Shown: in pieces, positions 24,245 to 32,268 of the stretch
How the letters are laid out: every line of letters begins with the position of its first letter
Position numbering within the stretch: position 1 is the stretch's first letter
NCBI GenBank assembly: GCA_022340305.1
Contig: JAJDOF010000151.1
Span: 1 to 37,835, forward strand
DNA: 37,835 nucleotides
From: Gammaproteobacteria bacterium
Lineage (GTDB): Bacteria > Pseudomonadota > Gammaproteobacteria > GCA-001735895
Direction: 5' to 3'
Notes under the pieces: generated by a model
What the model was told of the DNA's origin: nothing
The model's input: the letters and a program-made list of their open reading frames with translations, nothing else
The model's database searches: none
Made by a program: the position numbers and the translations under genes

Positions 24245-25609
24245 TTAACGCTTACGCCGTTGCAACCAGATTCTCAGGCCGCTGATCAACAGGCCCAGCG
24301 GCAGTGCCAGCAGGAAGAAAATCGCGATCACCAGTTGCTCGGTTGGTGATAATTCGAGACGGGTATCCGGTGCAGGCCGTGGGCTGATGGAGATCAGCCG
24401 GTCGTCATGGCTGAGCCAGTTTACCAGGTTGATACCGATGTCGAGGTTACTGCCATTGCCGAGATAGCTGTTTGCCAGGAAGTCGGCATCGCCGACGATG
24501 ATCACGCGCTGTTCCATTGGCTGCCCTTCGCTGTCATTCGCGCTGCGTGCCAGGCTCATGCCGATCGTCAGGGGCCCGGAAATTTCATCCTCGTTATCGC
24601 CCTTGACGGCATCAGCCTGCAATTCGCCGGTTTCATTCCAGCTGCGCTCATCTGACTGCAGGAAGTTTTGTCGCTGCCAGTTTGCATCGCCGTAGAATTC
24701 GATTCCCTGGGCCTGCGGGAAGATCGACAGGCTGCCGAGGTTGCTGGTGATGGGATGGCGGGGATACTCGCCGATCAGTGCAAAATCGATGCGATCCAGT
24801 CCCATCAACCGGCTATTCGGATCGACAATAACACCGGGTACGAATCCTGTCGCGAGGCTCTCGCCGAGCAGTTCGAGTCCATCCACTGCCTGTTCCGGGT
24901 CGGCAAACCAGAGGAAATTGCCACCCGTGTCGATGTATTCCTGCAACAGGCGGATTTCACCGGGCAGTAGCGCTACGCGCGGGCTGGCGAGGATCAGCAC
25001 ATCGGTGTTATCGGGGATACTGCTGATCTGTGCCAGGGTCAGGTTTTCGATGGTATAGCCCTTGCCCGCCAACTGGGTCGCAAACAGGCTGTAGTCGTGA
25101 TTTGCCTCACCGTAAGGGTTGCGCTCACCATGCCCCTGCAGAAACACCAGCCAGCGTTCGCCCTGGCGTAATAATCGCTGGATTGCATTACTGACATTCG
25201 CTTCGCTGATCTGCGATATTTTTTCATTACGGCCAAGGTATTCGAGCAATACTTCGCCGTCGTAGCGAATGTCGTGAGCGCGCACCAGATCCGGGTGTAA
25301 ATCCGGATTCAGGGTTTGCACATGGATGTTGGGTTGCAGCTGTCGGTAACGTTTGAACAGCTTTTCGAGTGTCGGCTTACGTTCGTTGGCTGGTGCAATG
25401 AACAGGGTTACGTCGATCGGAGTCTCGATCTGTTCGAGCAGGCGTACCGTCTCCTGCGACAGGCTGTTGCGCTGGTTGCTGCTCATGTCGATGGTGACCG
25501 GGTAGCGCTGGCTAAGCCAGGCCAGCAGGGCCAGCAGGCCGACGAACAACAGCAGGAAGACACTGGATTGAATGCGCAGTTGCAGGCGAGCGCGCGAATT
25601 AAGTTTCAC
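24245..25609 (-). CDS. GldG-like ABC transporter auxiliary membrane protein
   Basis: A 454-residue protein with helices at both ends (about 13-30 and 425-447) and a large extracytoplasmic domain of the ABC-transporter auxiliary (GldG/DUF7088) type. Typical stretches are VTIDMSSNQRNSLSQETVRLLEQ, then ITLFIAPANE-like DVTLFIAPANER, and VDPNSRLMGLD. Near the end it has VIIVGDADFLANSYLGNGSN. Homologues are best known from gliding Bacteroidota, but the family is widespread in gammaproteobacteria, where the substrate is unknown. It overlaps the permease gene by 4 bp. Confidence 0.88.
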   Translation of the reverse strand: MKLNSRARLQLRIQSSVFLLLFVGLLALLAWLSQRYPVTIDMSSNQRNSLSQETVRLLEQIETPIDVTLFIAPANERKPTLEKLFKRYRQLQPNIHVQTLNPDLHPDLVRAHDIRYDGEVLLEYLGRNEKISQISEANVSNAIQRLLRQGERWLVFLQGHGERNPYGEANHDYSLFATQLAGKGYTIENLTLAQISSIPDNTDVLILASPRVALLPGEIRLLQEYIDTGGNFLWFADPEQAVDGLELLGESLATGFVPGVIVDPNSRLMGLDRIDFALIGEYPRHPITSNLGSLSIFPQAQGIEFYGDANWQRQNFLQSDERSWNETGELQADAVKGDNEDEISGPLTIGMSLARSANDSEGQPMEQRVIIVGDADFLANSYLGNGSNLDIGINLVNWLSHDDRLISISPRPAPDTRLELSPTEQLVIAIFFLLALPLGLLISGLRIWLQRRKR

Positions 25610-26355
25610 AGCAGTCGCTCGCGATCGAGCTGACGGATCGTGAGACCGAGAAAGGCAGTGATCAGCAGCAGGTAGTAGGCAATATCGCTGCTGTCAAAGA
25701 CACCTTCCAGCAGTGACTCGTGATGTTGCAGCAACGACAGGTAGGCCAGTAGCGACTGGCCGCTGCTGACCGACTCACTGAGCCAGTCGATAATCCACAG
25801 CATCAGCAATATGCCGAAGCTGCCGACGGCCGCGATGGTCTGGTTCTCGGTGAGGCTTGAAAGATAAAGCCCGATCGCGCTGAAGGCACCCAGCAACAGC
25901 AGCATACCGAGAAAGATGGACAGTAATTTACCTCCATCGGGCGTGGTGCCGAGGTAGAGCGACAAGGGCATCAGCATCAGCATGCTGACCAGTACCAGCA
26001 CAAACAGCATCAGCCCGAAGAATTTGCCGAGCACGATTTCGGTCATGCCAAGCGGTGCTGAAATCAGTAGCGTCAGGCTGCGGTTGCGCTTTTCTTCGGC
26101 GATGCTGCGCATCGTCAGCAACGGCATCACCATGAGCAATATGATAGCGGCGACCTGCATCAATGGGGCGATTACGATATCAGTAACGCCCGGTGTATTT
26201 TGCAGCTGTAGTAGTTGCGGCTGTAGCAGGAAGAAATTGTCCAGGTTGGTCAAAAACATGTAACCGAGGATAATCTGGATTACGGCGAGAATGACCCAGG
26301 CCAGCGGTGCCAGAAACATGGCGCCGAATTCGCGCCTGGCGATAATCCAGATCAT
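25606..26355 (-). CDS. ABC-2 type permease (GldF-like)
   Basis: A 249-residue integral membrane protein of the ABC-2 family with about six helices. It starts MIWIIARREFGAMFLAPLAW, has APLMQVAAIILLMVMPLLTMRSIAEEKRNRSLTLLIS (the conserved cytosolic loop), and EIVLGKFFGLMLF. It overlaps the ATPase gene by 4 bp upstream and the GldG-like gene by 4 bp downstream, so the three are tightly coupled. Substrate unknown. Confidence 0.92.
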   Translation of the reverse strand: MIWIIARREFGAMFLAPLAWVILAVIQIILGYMFLTNLDNFFLLQPQLLQLQNTPGVTDIVIAPLMQVAAIILLMVMPLLTMRSIAEEKRNRSLTLLISAPLGMTEIVLGKFFGLMLFVLVLVSMLMLMPLSLYLGTTPDGGKLLSIFLGMLLLLGAFSAIGLYLSSLTENQTIAAVGSFGILLMLWIIDWLSESVSSGQSLLAYLSLLQHHESLLEGVFDSSDIAYYLLLITAFLGLTIRQLDRERLL

Positions 26356-27284
26356 GCTTTTCCGGCCTCTTCGTCCTGGGTCAGTTCGATGAACAGGTCT
26401 TCCAGCGATTGTTGTTCAGGAATCAATTCATAGAGCCCCCATTGCAGTTGCGCGGCGCTCGCCACCAGTGCATCGGGCGTTGCATCCTGCGCGAAAATCA
26501 GCCGGAAGCGCCCGTCCCCGAGCACTTCGGCATGATCGACGTCTGCAATTGCGGACAGTTCGGCCAGGTCTACGGCTTTGCGCAGCGCGATTTTGAACGA
26601 GACTTCGTGGCGCTGGTTCAGCGATTCGGTGGAGGCGTTATAAATCAGTTCACCAGCACGAATAATTTGCACGCGATCGCAGGTTGCCTGCACTTCGGAA
26701 AGAATGTGGGTCGATAATATGACGCTGCGTTCGCTGCCGAGTGAACGGATCAGCTCACGGATTTCACGAATCTGGATGGGGTCGAGCCCCACGGTGGGTT
26801 CATCGAGAATGACCACCGGTGGGTCGTGAATAATCGCCTGGGCAATGCCTACACGCTGCTGATATCCCTTGGACAAATTGCCAATCAGACGCCTGCCACT
26901 TGCCTCGAGCCCGCACTGCGCCTTTACCTTGGCGAGCGCCGTCGCCACCGCTGGCCGTGCAATGCAGTGCAGGCGCGCGCAGTAGCCGAGGTATTCGTCG
27001 ACGCTGGCGTCACGATACAAAGGCGGATGTTCCGGCAAGTACCCGAGGTGACGCTTGGCTTCGCGCGGGGCATCGATAATGTCATGGCCGGCGATTTTCA
27101 CTTCACCTTCGCTCGGCGCGAGGTTACCGCTGATCACCTGCATAGTGGTTGATTTACCGGCGCCATTAGGGCCCAGAAAACCAAGCACTTCACCGGCGCA
27201 GAGCGTGAAGCTCAGCCGATTGACGGCGCGATGATTCTGGTAGTAACGAGACAGGTTTTCGACCTGGATGAGTGCCTCGGGCAT
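26352..27284 (-). CDS. ABC transporter ATP-binding protein (GldA-like)
   Basis: A 310-residue ATPase: Walker A GPNGAGKSTTM, Q-loop YLPEHPPLY, signature NLSKGYQQRVGIAQA, Walker B VVILDEPTVGLDP and switch His in LSTHILSE. A C-terminal domain of about 90 residues follows, as in GldA/CcmA-like exporters. It heads the operon ATPase - permease - GldG-like - DUF4340, probably an exporter of unknown substrate acting on the cell envelope. A terminator for rpmG lies upstream, so the operon should have its own promoter in the ~105 bp before the ATG; none is obvious. Confidence 0.93.
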   Translation of the reverse strand: MPEALIQVENLSRYYQNHRAVNRLSFTLCAGEVLGFLGPNGAGKSTTMQVISGNLAPSEGEVKIAGHDIIDAPREAKRHLGYLPEHPPLYRDASVDEYLGYCARLHCIARPAVATALAKVKAQCGLEASGRRLIGNLSKGYQQRVGIAQAIIHDPPVVILDEPTVGLDPIQIREIRELIRSLGSERSVILSTHILSEVQATCDRVQIIRAGELIYNASTESLNQRHEVSFKIALRKAVDLAELSAIADVDHAEVLGDGRFRLIFAQDATPDALVASAAQLQWGLYELIPEQQSLEDLFIELTQDEEAGKA

Positions 27285-27390
27285 GAGATCTCTGGGGATT
27301 GGAAAGGCGCTAATGATACCTTACTGGATGCGATATGGCAGCCTTACTCGCGGGATTTACGGGCGCTTACAAAAGGCGCGGAACGGACAC

Positions 27391-27414
27391 AAAAAAACCG
27401 GCTGTCGCCGGTTT
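27391..27414 (-). terminator. Intrinsic terminator of rpmB-rpmG
   Basis: AAACCGGC (27395-27402) and GCCGGTTT (27407-27414) form an 8-bp stem with a 4-nt loop. On the minus strand it ends in seven T (complement of 27391-27397), 24 bp past the rpmG stop. Confidence 0.9.
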
Positions 27415-27437
27415 CTAGCAAAACACCAAGGCTGTGA

Positions 27438-27593
27438 TTACTTGATCTTGGCTTCCTTGTACTCGACGTGCTTGCGTACCACGGGATCGTATTTCTTGAA
27501 TACCATCTTGTCCGGGGTATTTTTCTTGTTCTTGTCGGTGGTGTAGTAGTGACCGGTGCCTGCGGTGGATACCAGTTTTATCAAATCTCTCAT
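27438..27593 (-). CDS. rpmG: 50S ribosomal protein bL33
   Basis: A 51-residue protein: [20 protein letters not shown] then [20 protein letters not shown] and [11 protein letters not shown]. It is the zinc-free form, because no cysteines are present. AGGAGC lies ten bases upstream of ATG 27593. It follows rpmB after 10 bp, the standard rpmB-rpmG operon, and ends at a strong terminator. Confidence 0.97.
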   Translation of the reverse strand: MRDLIKLVSTAGTGHYYTTDKNKKNTPDKMVFKKYDPVVRKHVEYKEAKIK

Positions 27594-27603
27594 GATGCTG
27601 CTC

Positions 27604-27840
27604 CTAGCACTTGATGCCGCGCTTACGCATGTCGGCGATAACCGTATCGATGCCGTTCTTGTCGATGATGCGCATGCCCTTGACAGACAGGCGCAGCTTT
27701 ACCCAGCGATTCTCGGATTCAACCCAGAACTTGTGTGTGTGCAGGTTGGGCAGAAAACGACGACGCGTGCGGTTGTTAGCGTGCGACACGTTATTTCCGC
27801 TAACAGGTTTTTTACCTGTTACTTGGCAAACACGGGACAT
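27604..27840 (-). CDS. rpmB: 50S ribosomal protein bL28
   Basis: A 78-residue protein starting [20 protein letters not shown], then [18 protein letters not shown] and [19 protein letters not shown]. Length and sequence are standard for bL28. A GGAG ribosome site precedes the ATG at 27840. It is transcribed from a predicted promoter at 27884-27912 together with rpmG. Confidence 0.97.
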   Translation of the reverse strand: MSRVCQVTGKKPVSGNNVSHANNRTRRRFLPNLHTHKFWVESENRWVKLRLSVKGMRIIDKNGIDTVIADMRKRGIKC

Positions 27841-27883
27841 GATGGAACTCCGTTAAAATGGCTGGAATACTTTAAGGGCGCGA

Positions 27884-27912
27884 ACTCTATCAGAAGCCCC
27901 TGTCGGATTCAA
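27884..27912 (-). promoter_or_regulatory. Predicted promoter of rpmB-rpmG
   Basis: On the minus strand TTGAAT (27907-27912), a 17-bp spacer, and TAGAGT (27884-27889). The start point would be about 37 nt before the rpmB ATG. Confidence 0.5.
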
Positions 27913-28010
27913 GCTGCTTCAGTGCAAAATACCAACCGTTTTCAACGATTTGATATTACCCTCGAGGGTTAGCCCGCATGTTGCACGAAGTGGGCACAAA
28001 TTATGTGGAA

Positions 28011-28032
28011 AAACCATTGATATCAATGGTTT
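28011..28032. promoter_or_regulatory. Perfect 22-bp palindrome
   Basis: AAACCATTGAT is followed immediately by its reverse complement ATCAATGGTTT. The size and symmetry suit a dimeric regulator. It lies about 100 bp upstream of the rpmB promoter and 160 bp upstream of folB. No regulator consensus is recognised; it is not an FNR site (spacing wrong). Confidence 0.5.
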
Positions 28033-28190
28033 CATAGATTTTGCCAGCCGAATCCTGCGCCAGCGATCAGGCAACCGCGTCGATGCAGCGCGCTGGGCCA
28101 GGGGCAACTTGCCCGGCGTAATTTCGTTCCCTTCATACAATATGCAGGCTAAGATTGCAGGCTGCTAATCCAACCCGGAAAGTACCACAG

Positions 28191-28550
28191 ATGGACATAG
28201 TGTTTATTCATGACCTGCAAATTGAAACCGTGATCGGTATTTATGACTGGGAACGCAAGATCAGGCAAACCATCAGCCTTGATCTGGAAATGGCGACCGA
28301 TATCGGCAAGGCCGCCAAAAGCGACAATATCGATGATGCGCTCAGCTATAAAACGGTTGCCAAGCGCCTGATCGATTTTGTCGAAGAGAGCGAATTTGAG
28401 CTGGTCGAGGCGCTCGCCGAGAAGATTTGCAGCATCATCCTTGAAGAATTTGAGGTGCCCTGGGTAAAGTTGACTCTGCGCAAGCCGGGCGCGGTGCGCG
28501 GTTCGAAATCTGTCGGGGTCATTATCGAACGCGGTAAGCGGAGCGAGTGA
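28191..28550 (+). CDS. folB: Dihydroneopterin aldolase FolB
   Basis: FolB splits dihydroneopterin into 6-hydroxymethyl-dihydropterin and glycolaldehyde in folate synthesis. The 119-residue product begins MDIVFIHDLQIETVIGIYDWER (the family's G.Y.WER motif), then DIGKAAKSDNIDDALSYKTV and VEALAEKIC, with the catalytic Lys in VKLTLRKPGAVRGSKSVGV. I chose ATG 28191; the longer frame from 28155 adds unrelated residues. Its stop shares one base with the folK ATG. In many gammaproteobacteria folB lies beside tsaD and plsY; here it is with folK instead. Confidence 0.95.
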   Translation: MDIVFIHDLQIETVIGIYDWERKIRQTISLDLEMATDIGKAAKSDNIDDALSYKTVAKRLIDFVEESEFELVEALAEKICSIILEEFEVPWVKLTLRKPGAVRGSKSVGVIIERGKRSE

Positions 28551-29038
28551 TGGCGCGCATATACGTAAGCCTGGGCAGTAACGTGGATCGAGAAAACCGC
28601 TTACGCCAGGCGGTAGCTCTGTTGCGGCTTCACTTCGGTGATATCGAGATGTCACCGGTATATGATTCGGCCGCTGTTGGCTTTGACGGCAGCAACTTCC
28701 TCAACCTGGTCGCCGCTTTTGACAGTCCGCTTGAGGTCGAGGAAGTGGGGAGGGCGTTCCGCGACATCGAAAACCAGCTAGGCCGGGATCGAAGCTTGCC
28801 GAAATTTGCCAGCCGCTCGATCGATCTCGATATCCTGCTATACGACGATCATATTCTCGACGTTCCCGGTATTCACATCCCGCGACCGGAGATTCTGGTC
28901 AATGCCTTTGTCCTGAAACCGCTGCAGGACATCGCACCGCAACGGCTACATCCCGAAACCGGTCAGACTTTTGCTGCTTTGTGGCAGGCCATGGCAGCCG
29001 ATGCACCACGGCTTGAATTGTTTCCGCTGGAATTGTAA
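28550..29038 (+). CDS. folK: 2-amino-4-hydroxy-6-hydroxymethyldihydropteridine pyrophosphokinase FolK
   Basis: FolK transfers pyrophosphate from ATP to 6-hydroxymethyl-dihydropterin, the step after FolB. The 162-residue product has IYVSLGSNVDRENRLRQAV at the start, FLNLVAAFDSPL, then SRSIDLDILLYDD (Mg-binding DxD) and IHIPRPEILVNAFVLKPLQDIAP. The ATG at 28550 overlaps the folB stop (TGATG) and has GGAG just upstream, showing translational coupling. A GTG one codon earlier is less likely. Convergent with hisC after 27 bp. Confidence 0.96.
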   Translation: MARIYVSLGSNVDRENRLRQAVALLRLHFGDIEMSPVYDSAAVGFDGSNFLNLVAAFDSPLEVEEVGRAFRDIENQLGRDRSLPKFASRSIDLDILLYDDHILDVPGIHIPRPEILVNAFVLKPLQDIAPQRLHPETGQTFAALWQAMAADAPRLELFPLEL

Positions 29039-29065
29039 CGAAACCCGGCGTCGGGCGTCGGCATT

Positions 29066-30130
29066 TCAGCCGAGGATATTTTTCAGGATGGCGAGCAGGC
29101 TATCGCATTCGGCATCGCTGCCGATGGTAATGCGCAGGCAGTTGTCGATGCGCGGCTTGTTGAAGTAGCGCACCAGGATACCCGCCTGTTTCAGGTCGAG
29201 GTAAATCGACTCGGCGGATCGATCGGCATGACGCAGGAAAACGAAGTTACTGCTCGACGGGAAGACTTCGAAACCGAGGTTGGCGAGCTCTGTACCAAGG
29301 CGCTGTCGGCTGGCGATGATTTGTTGGCGGCATTGCTGGAAGTAGGTGTCGTCGGCTAGCGAGGCAATCGCGACGACACTGGCCAGAGCGTCGATCGGGT
29401 AAGAATTGAACGAGTTTTTGACCCGTTGCAATGCTTCGATCAAGGCCGGGTGGCCGAAGGCGGCACCAAGCCGTAACCCGGCGAGGCTGCGCGACTTCGA
29501 GAAGGTCTGCACCACCAGCAGGTTATCGTGATCGGCAATCAGCGAGAGCGCGGATTGGGTGCCGAAATCGACGTAGGCTTCGTCGATGATGACCACCGAC
29601 TCGTGATTGCGCTGGAGTAACCGCCGGATTGCATCGAGTTCCAGTGCGATGCCGGTGGGGGCGTTCGGGTTGGGGATAACGATGCCCCCATTGCCGGCCT
29701 GATAGTCGTTTATATCGATACGAAATTTCGGATCCAGGGCGACGGTTTCAAATGCGATTCGGTAAAGACTGCAATAGACCGGGTAAAAGCTGTAGCTGAT
29801 GTCGGGGAACAGAATCGCTAGCGGTTTCTGCAGCAGCGCCTGGAAAGCATGCGCCAGCACTTCATCGGAACCGTTGCCGACAAACACCTGATTTGATGAC
29901 AATCCGTGATATTCGGCCAGGGCACTGACCAGGCGGTTGCTTTCCGGGTCGGGATAGCGGCGCAGACTTTCGCAATCGAAAGCGGCCAGCGCCTCGGCCA
30001 CGGTGGGCGAGGGTGGGTAGGGGCTTTCGTTGGTATTGAGTTTGATGTATTGCTGATCCTGCGGTTGCTCGCCCGGTACATAGGGCTCGAGCTGGCCAAC
30101 AATATCGCTCCAGAATTTATTCATGACCAT
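29066..30130 (-). CDS. hisC: Histidinol-phosphate aminotransferase HisC
   Basis: A PLP enzyme that makes histidinol phosphate in histidine synthesis. The 354-residue product has IKLNTNESPYPPSP at the N-terminus, the substrate loop FVGNGSDEVLAHAF, NPNAPTGIALELD, VIIDEAYVDFG, and the PLP lysine in TFSKSRSLAGLRLG (about residue 213). RITIGSDAECDSLLAIL ends the protein. It is away from any his operon, which often means a second copy with broader (aromatic) activity, but this cannot be told here. It is 34 bp downstream of the FolM-like gene on the same strand. Confidence 0.93.
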   Translation of the reverse strand: MVMNKFWSDIVGQLEPYVPGEQPQDQQYIKLNTNESPYPPSPTVAEALAAFDCESLRRYPDPESNRLVSALAEYHGLSSNQVFVGNGSDEVLAHAFQALLQKPLAILFPDISYSFYPVYCSLYRIAFETVALDPKFRIDINDYQAGNGGIVIPNPNAPTGIALELDAIRRLLQRNHESVVIIDEAYVDFGTQSALSLIADHDNLLVVQTFSKSRSLAGLRLGAAFGHPALIEALQRVKNSFNSYPIDALASVVAIASLADDTYFQQCRQQIIASRQRLGTELANLGFEVFPSSSNFVFLRHADRSAESIYLDLKQAGILVRYFNKPRIDNCLRITIGSDAECDSLLAILKNILG

Positions 30131-30164
30131 GCATCTCTTTTAACATCGATCGCTCCAGCATGCC

Positions 30165-30911
30165 TCAGTTCAACAACCGCCCACCGTCGACGCGAATCAC
30201 TTCGCCGGTGATGTAGTCGTTGCTGGCGAGGAATAACGCGGTGTCGGCGATCACCTGTGCGCCACCCAGAACCTGTAATGGTATTTGTTGCAGCAGAGCT
30301 TGCTGCTGCGCAGTGTCAACCTGGTCACGGCCTGCTTTTTCAGGCCATAGTATCGCCCCCGGTGCTATGCCGTTGACGCGGACCTCGGGCGCCAGTTCCA
30401 GCGCCAGCGATTCGACCAGCATGCGGCTGGCGGCTTTGGCGCTGCAGTATACGCTGTGGTGCTTGAGCGGTCGGGAGGCATAAATATCGAGCATGTTGAT
30501 GATACAACCACGGTTTTGGCGCAGCGACCTGTAGCACGCCTGCGCCAGGAAAAGTGGCGCCCGGTAGTTACTTGCGATCAGGTCGTCCCAGGCTTGCCGA
30601 TCAATTTCACCGAAACGGGTCGGGTAGAAGCTGGAGGCATTATTAACCAGAATATGCAATCCGCCAAAAGCGTTGCAGGCCTGTTCGGCGAGATTGTCGA
30701 TTCCCGTATCCGTTGCCAGGTCGGCCGCTATAGCCAGCGCCGATTCGGCGCGCAGCTGGTTGAGTTCATTGGCCAGCGCCAGCGCCGGCGCCGCCGAGCG
30801 GCGGTAATGGATAATGAGATTTGCACCGTTTTGATGTAGAGTGCGGGCGATCTGCGCACCCAGGCGATTGGCCGAGCCTGTGACCAATGCGGATTTTTCA
30901 GTTAACGACAT
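30165..30911 (-). CDS. folM: FolM-like pteridine reductase (SDR family)
   Basis: A 248-residue short-chain dehydrogenase. The cofactor motif is TGSANRLGAQIA, the TGxxxRxG form of pteridine reductases, instead of the usual TGxxxGIG. NNASSFYP, the active-site Asp in INMLDIYASRPLKHH and the YCSAK (YxxxK) motif follow, then VRVNGIAPGAILWPE. This fits dihydrofolate/dihydromonapterin reductases such as FolM. Its place beside folB and folK supports a pterin role. ATG 30911 is chosen over an adjoining TTG at 30914. Confidence 0.85.
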   Translation of the reverse strand: MSLTEKSALVTGSANRLGAQIARTLHQNGANLIIHYRRSAAPALALANELNQLRAESALAIAADLATDTGIDNLAEQACNAFGGLHILVNNASSFYPTRFGEIDRQAWDDLIASNYRAPLFLAQACYRSLRQNRGCIINMLDIYASRPLKHHSVYCSAKAASRMLVESLALELAPEVRVNGIAPGAILWPEKAGRDQVDTAQQQALLQQIPLQVLGGAQVIADTALFLASNDYITGEVIRVDGGRLLN

Positions 30912-30932
30912 CAAGCAAGCGACAGTGACAAA

Positions 30933-31091
30933 ATGCCATCATATCATCCTCGCATGCAGACACTAGCCCGTATTTCTCTCCAGGCTGCTGCTGCGGCAGC
31001 GTTGTGCCATACCCTGCATGACTTTAGCTCGGTCAGAGTCGAGATAGTGGCTCACCCGCAGCAACCAGTCACCGGGTTTTACTCCTTATGA
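30933..31091 (+). CDS. Small ORF upstream of the MidA gene (uncertain)
   Basis: A 52-codon frame from ATG 30933 (or 45 from ATG 30954) whose TGA overlaps the ATG of the MidA gene (ATGA at 31088-31091). It contains an Ala-rich helix (LQAAAAAALCHTLHDF) followed by VRVEIVAHPQQP, which loosely resembles the C-terminal helix and strand of dihydroneopterin aldolases such as FolB at 28191. No Shine-Dalgarno is clear. It may be a real small protein, a FolB-like remnant, or chance. Confidence 0.3.
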   Translation: MPSYHPRMQTLARISLQAAAAAALCHTLHDFSSVRVEIVAHPQQPVTGFYSL

Positions 31092-32260
31092 TCTCTGCTG
31101 ATAGTCCCCAGGGTATCCAAATGCCGGTCCCGGATGACGCGGCTATCGAGCACAGCATGCGCCTGGTGAGTGCGATTATCGAGCGCATCGAGCAACGTGG
31201 CGGTGTGATCGGTTTCGACGAGTACATGCAGATGGCGCTCTACCAACCCGGGCTTGGCTATTATGCGGCTTCCCTGCCAAAGTTCGGGGCGGCGGGGGAC
31301 TTCGTCACCGCACCGGAAATATCATCGTTGTTCGGTTATTGCCTGGCGCGCCAGGCCGATGCGCTGATCGCCCAGGGTTGTGCTGCCGAGGTTCTGGAGT
31401 TTGGTGCCGGCAGCGGTAAGCTGTGCGCACAGATTCTTGAATTTCTGCCCACGCTTGCGCGTTATCAAATTCTCGATCTGAGTGCGGATCTCCGCCAACG
31501 CCAGCAGCAATACCTCATGGAACGACTTTCGGCGGAACTGTTTCACAAAATTGAATGGCTGGAAAGATTGCCTCGGGACTTTGATGGTATTGTACTGGCC
31601 AACGAAGTGCTCGATGCGATGCCGGTGCATATTCTGCACAAGCAGGACGACTGGCAGGAGCTTGGTGTGACTTACCGTGGGCAGGGCTTTGCATGGCAGG
31701 CACTCGCGCAGAGCGAAGCGGTGGGCGTTATGCGCCATATCGAATCGCGGCTCGGAGAATTACCGCGAGACTACTACAGCGAATTAAACCTGAACTACCA
31801 GCCCTGGCTGAAGTCCCTTGCCGAGAGTTGTCGGCGTGCAGTGGTGTTGATCATCGACTATGGTTATGAACAGTCGCAGTATTACCACGCAGCGCGCCAG
31901 CGCGGTACGCTGACCTGTCACCTGCGCCACCGAGTTCACGGCGATCCGTTTATTTACCCCGGGTTACAGGACATCACCGCGTTTGTCGACTTCGACGCCT
32001 GCGCAGATGCCGCTGAAGCCAGTGGTTTCGACATTGCCGGTTTGATTGGGCAAGGGCAGTTTCTATTGGCTAACGGCTTGCTGGACGAGGCGCAGCGATG
32101 CGCTGGAGATGGCGATCCTATGACGCAACTGGCGATATCGCAGCAGGTGGCAACGCTCAGCCTGCCACAGGAAATGGGAGAAAAGTTCAAAGTGTTGGCA
32201 TTACAGAAGAATCTTGCGCTCGACATTCCCGCTATGCAGCGCGGCTACGCCTATGGCTGA
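31088..32260 (+). CDS. MidA/NDUFAF7-like SAM-dependent methyltransferase (DUF185)
   Basis: A 390-residue protein of the COG1565 family. Typical stretches are FDEYMQMALYQPGLGYYA, KFGAAGDFVTAPEISSLFG, the SAM motif VLEFGAGSGKLCAQIL, VLANEVLDAMPV and LIIDYGYEQSQYYHA. In eukaryotes the homologue NDUFAF7/MidA methylates an arginine of complex I; the bacterial substrate is not known. The ATG at 31088 overlaps a small upstream ORF; ATG 31121 (MPVPDDAA) is an alternative closer to where family similarity begins. uppP follows after 8 bp. Confidence 0.92.
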   Translation: MISADSPQGIQMPVPDDAAIEHSMRLVSAIIERIEQRGGVIGFDEYMQMALYQPGLGYYAASLPKFGAAGDFVTAPEISSLFGYCLARQADALIAQGCAAEVLEFGAGSGKLCAQILEFLPTLARYQILDLSADLRQRQQQYLMERLSAELFHKIEWLERLPRDFDGIVLANEVLDAMPVHILHKQDDWQELGVTYRGQGFAWQALAQSEAVGVMRHIESRLGELPRDYYSELNLNYQPWLKSLAESCRRAVVLIIDYGYEQSQYYHAARQRGTLTCHLRHRVHGDPFIYPGLQDITAFVDFDACADAAEASGFDIAGLIGQGQFLLANGLLDEAQRCAGDGDPMTQLAISQQVATLSLPQEMGEKFKVLALQKNLALDIPAMQRGYAYG

Positions 32261-32268
32261 TCTAATCG

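Larger units (their letters stand above)
27841..28190. other. Divergent intergenic region between rpmB and folB (350 bp)
   Basis: It contains the rpmB promoter (27884-27912), a perfect 22-bp palindrome (28011-28032) and a short inverted repeat GGGCAA-C-TTGCCC (28102-28114). A TACAAT at 28136-28141 could be the folB -10 but has no good -35. No coding frame with family similarity is seen. Confidence 0.5.

Noticed and set aside
28011..28032. FNR/ANR box
   Set aside because: FNR boxes are TTGAT-N4-ATCAA; here the half-sites touch with no spacer.
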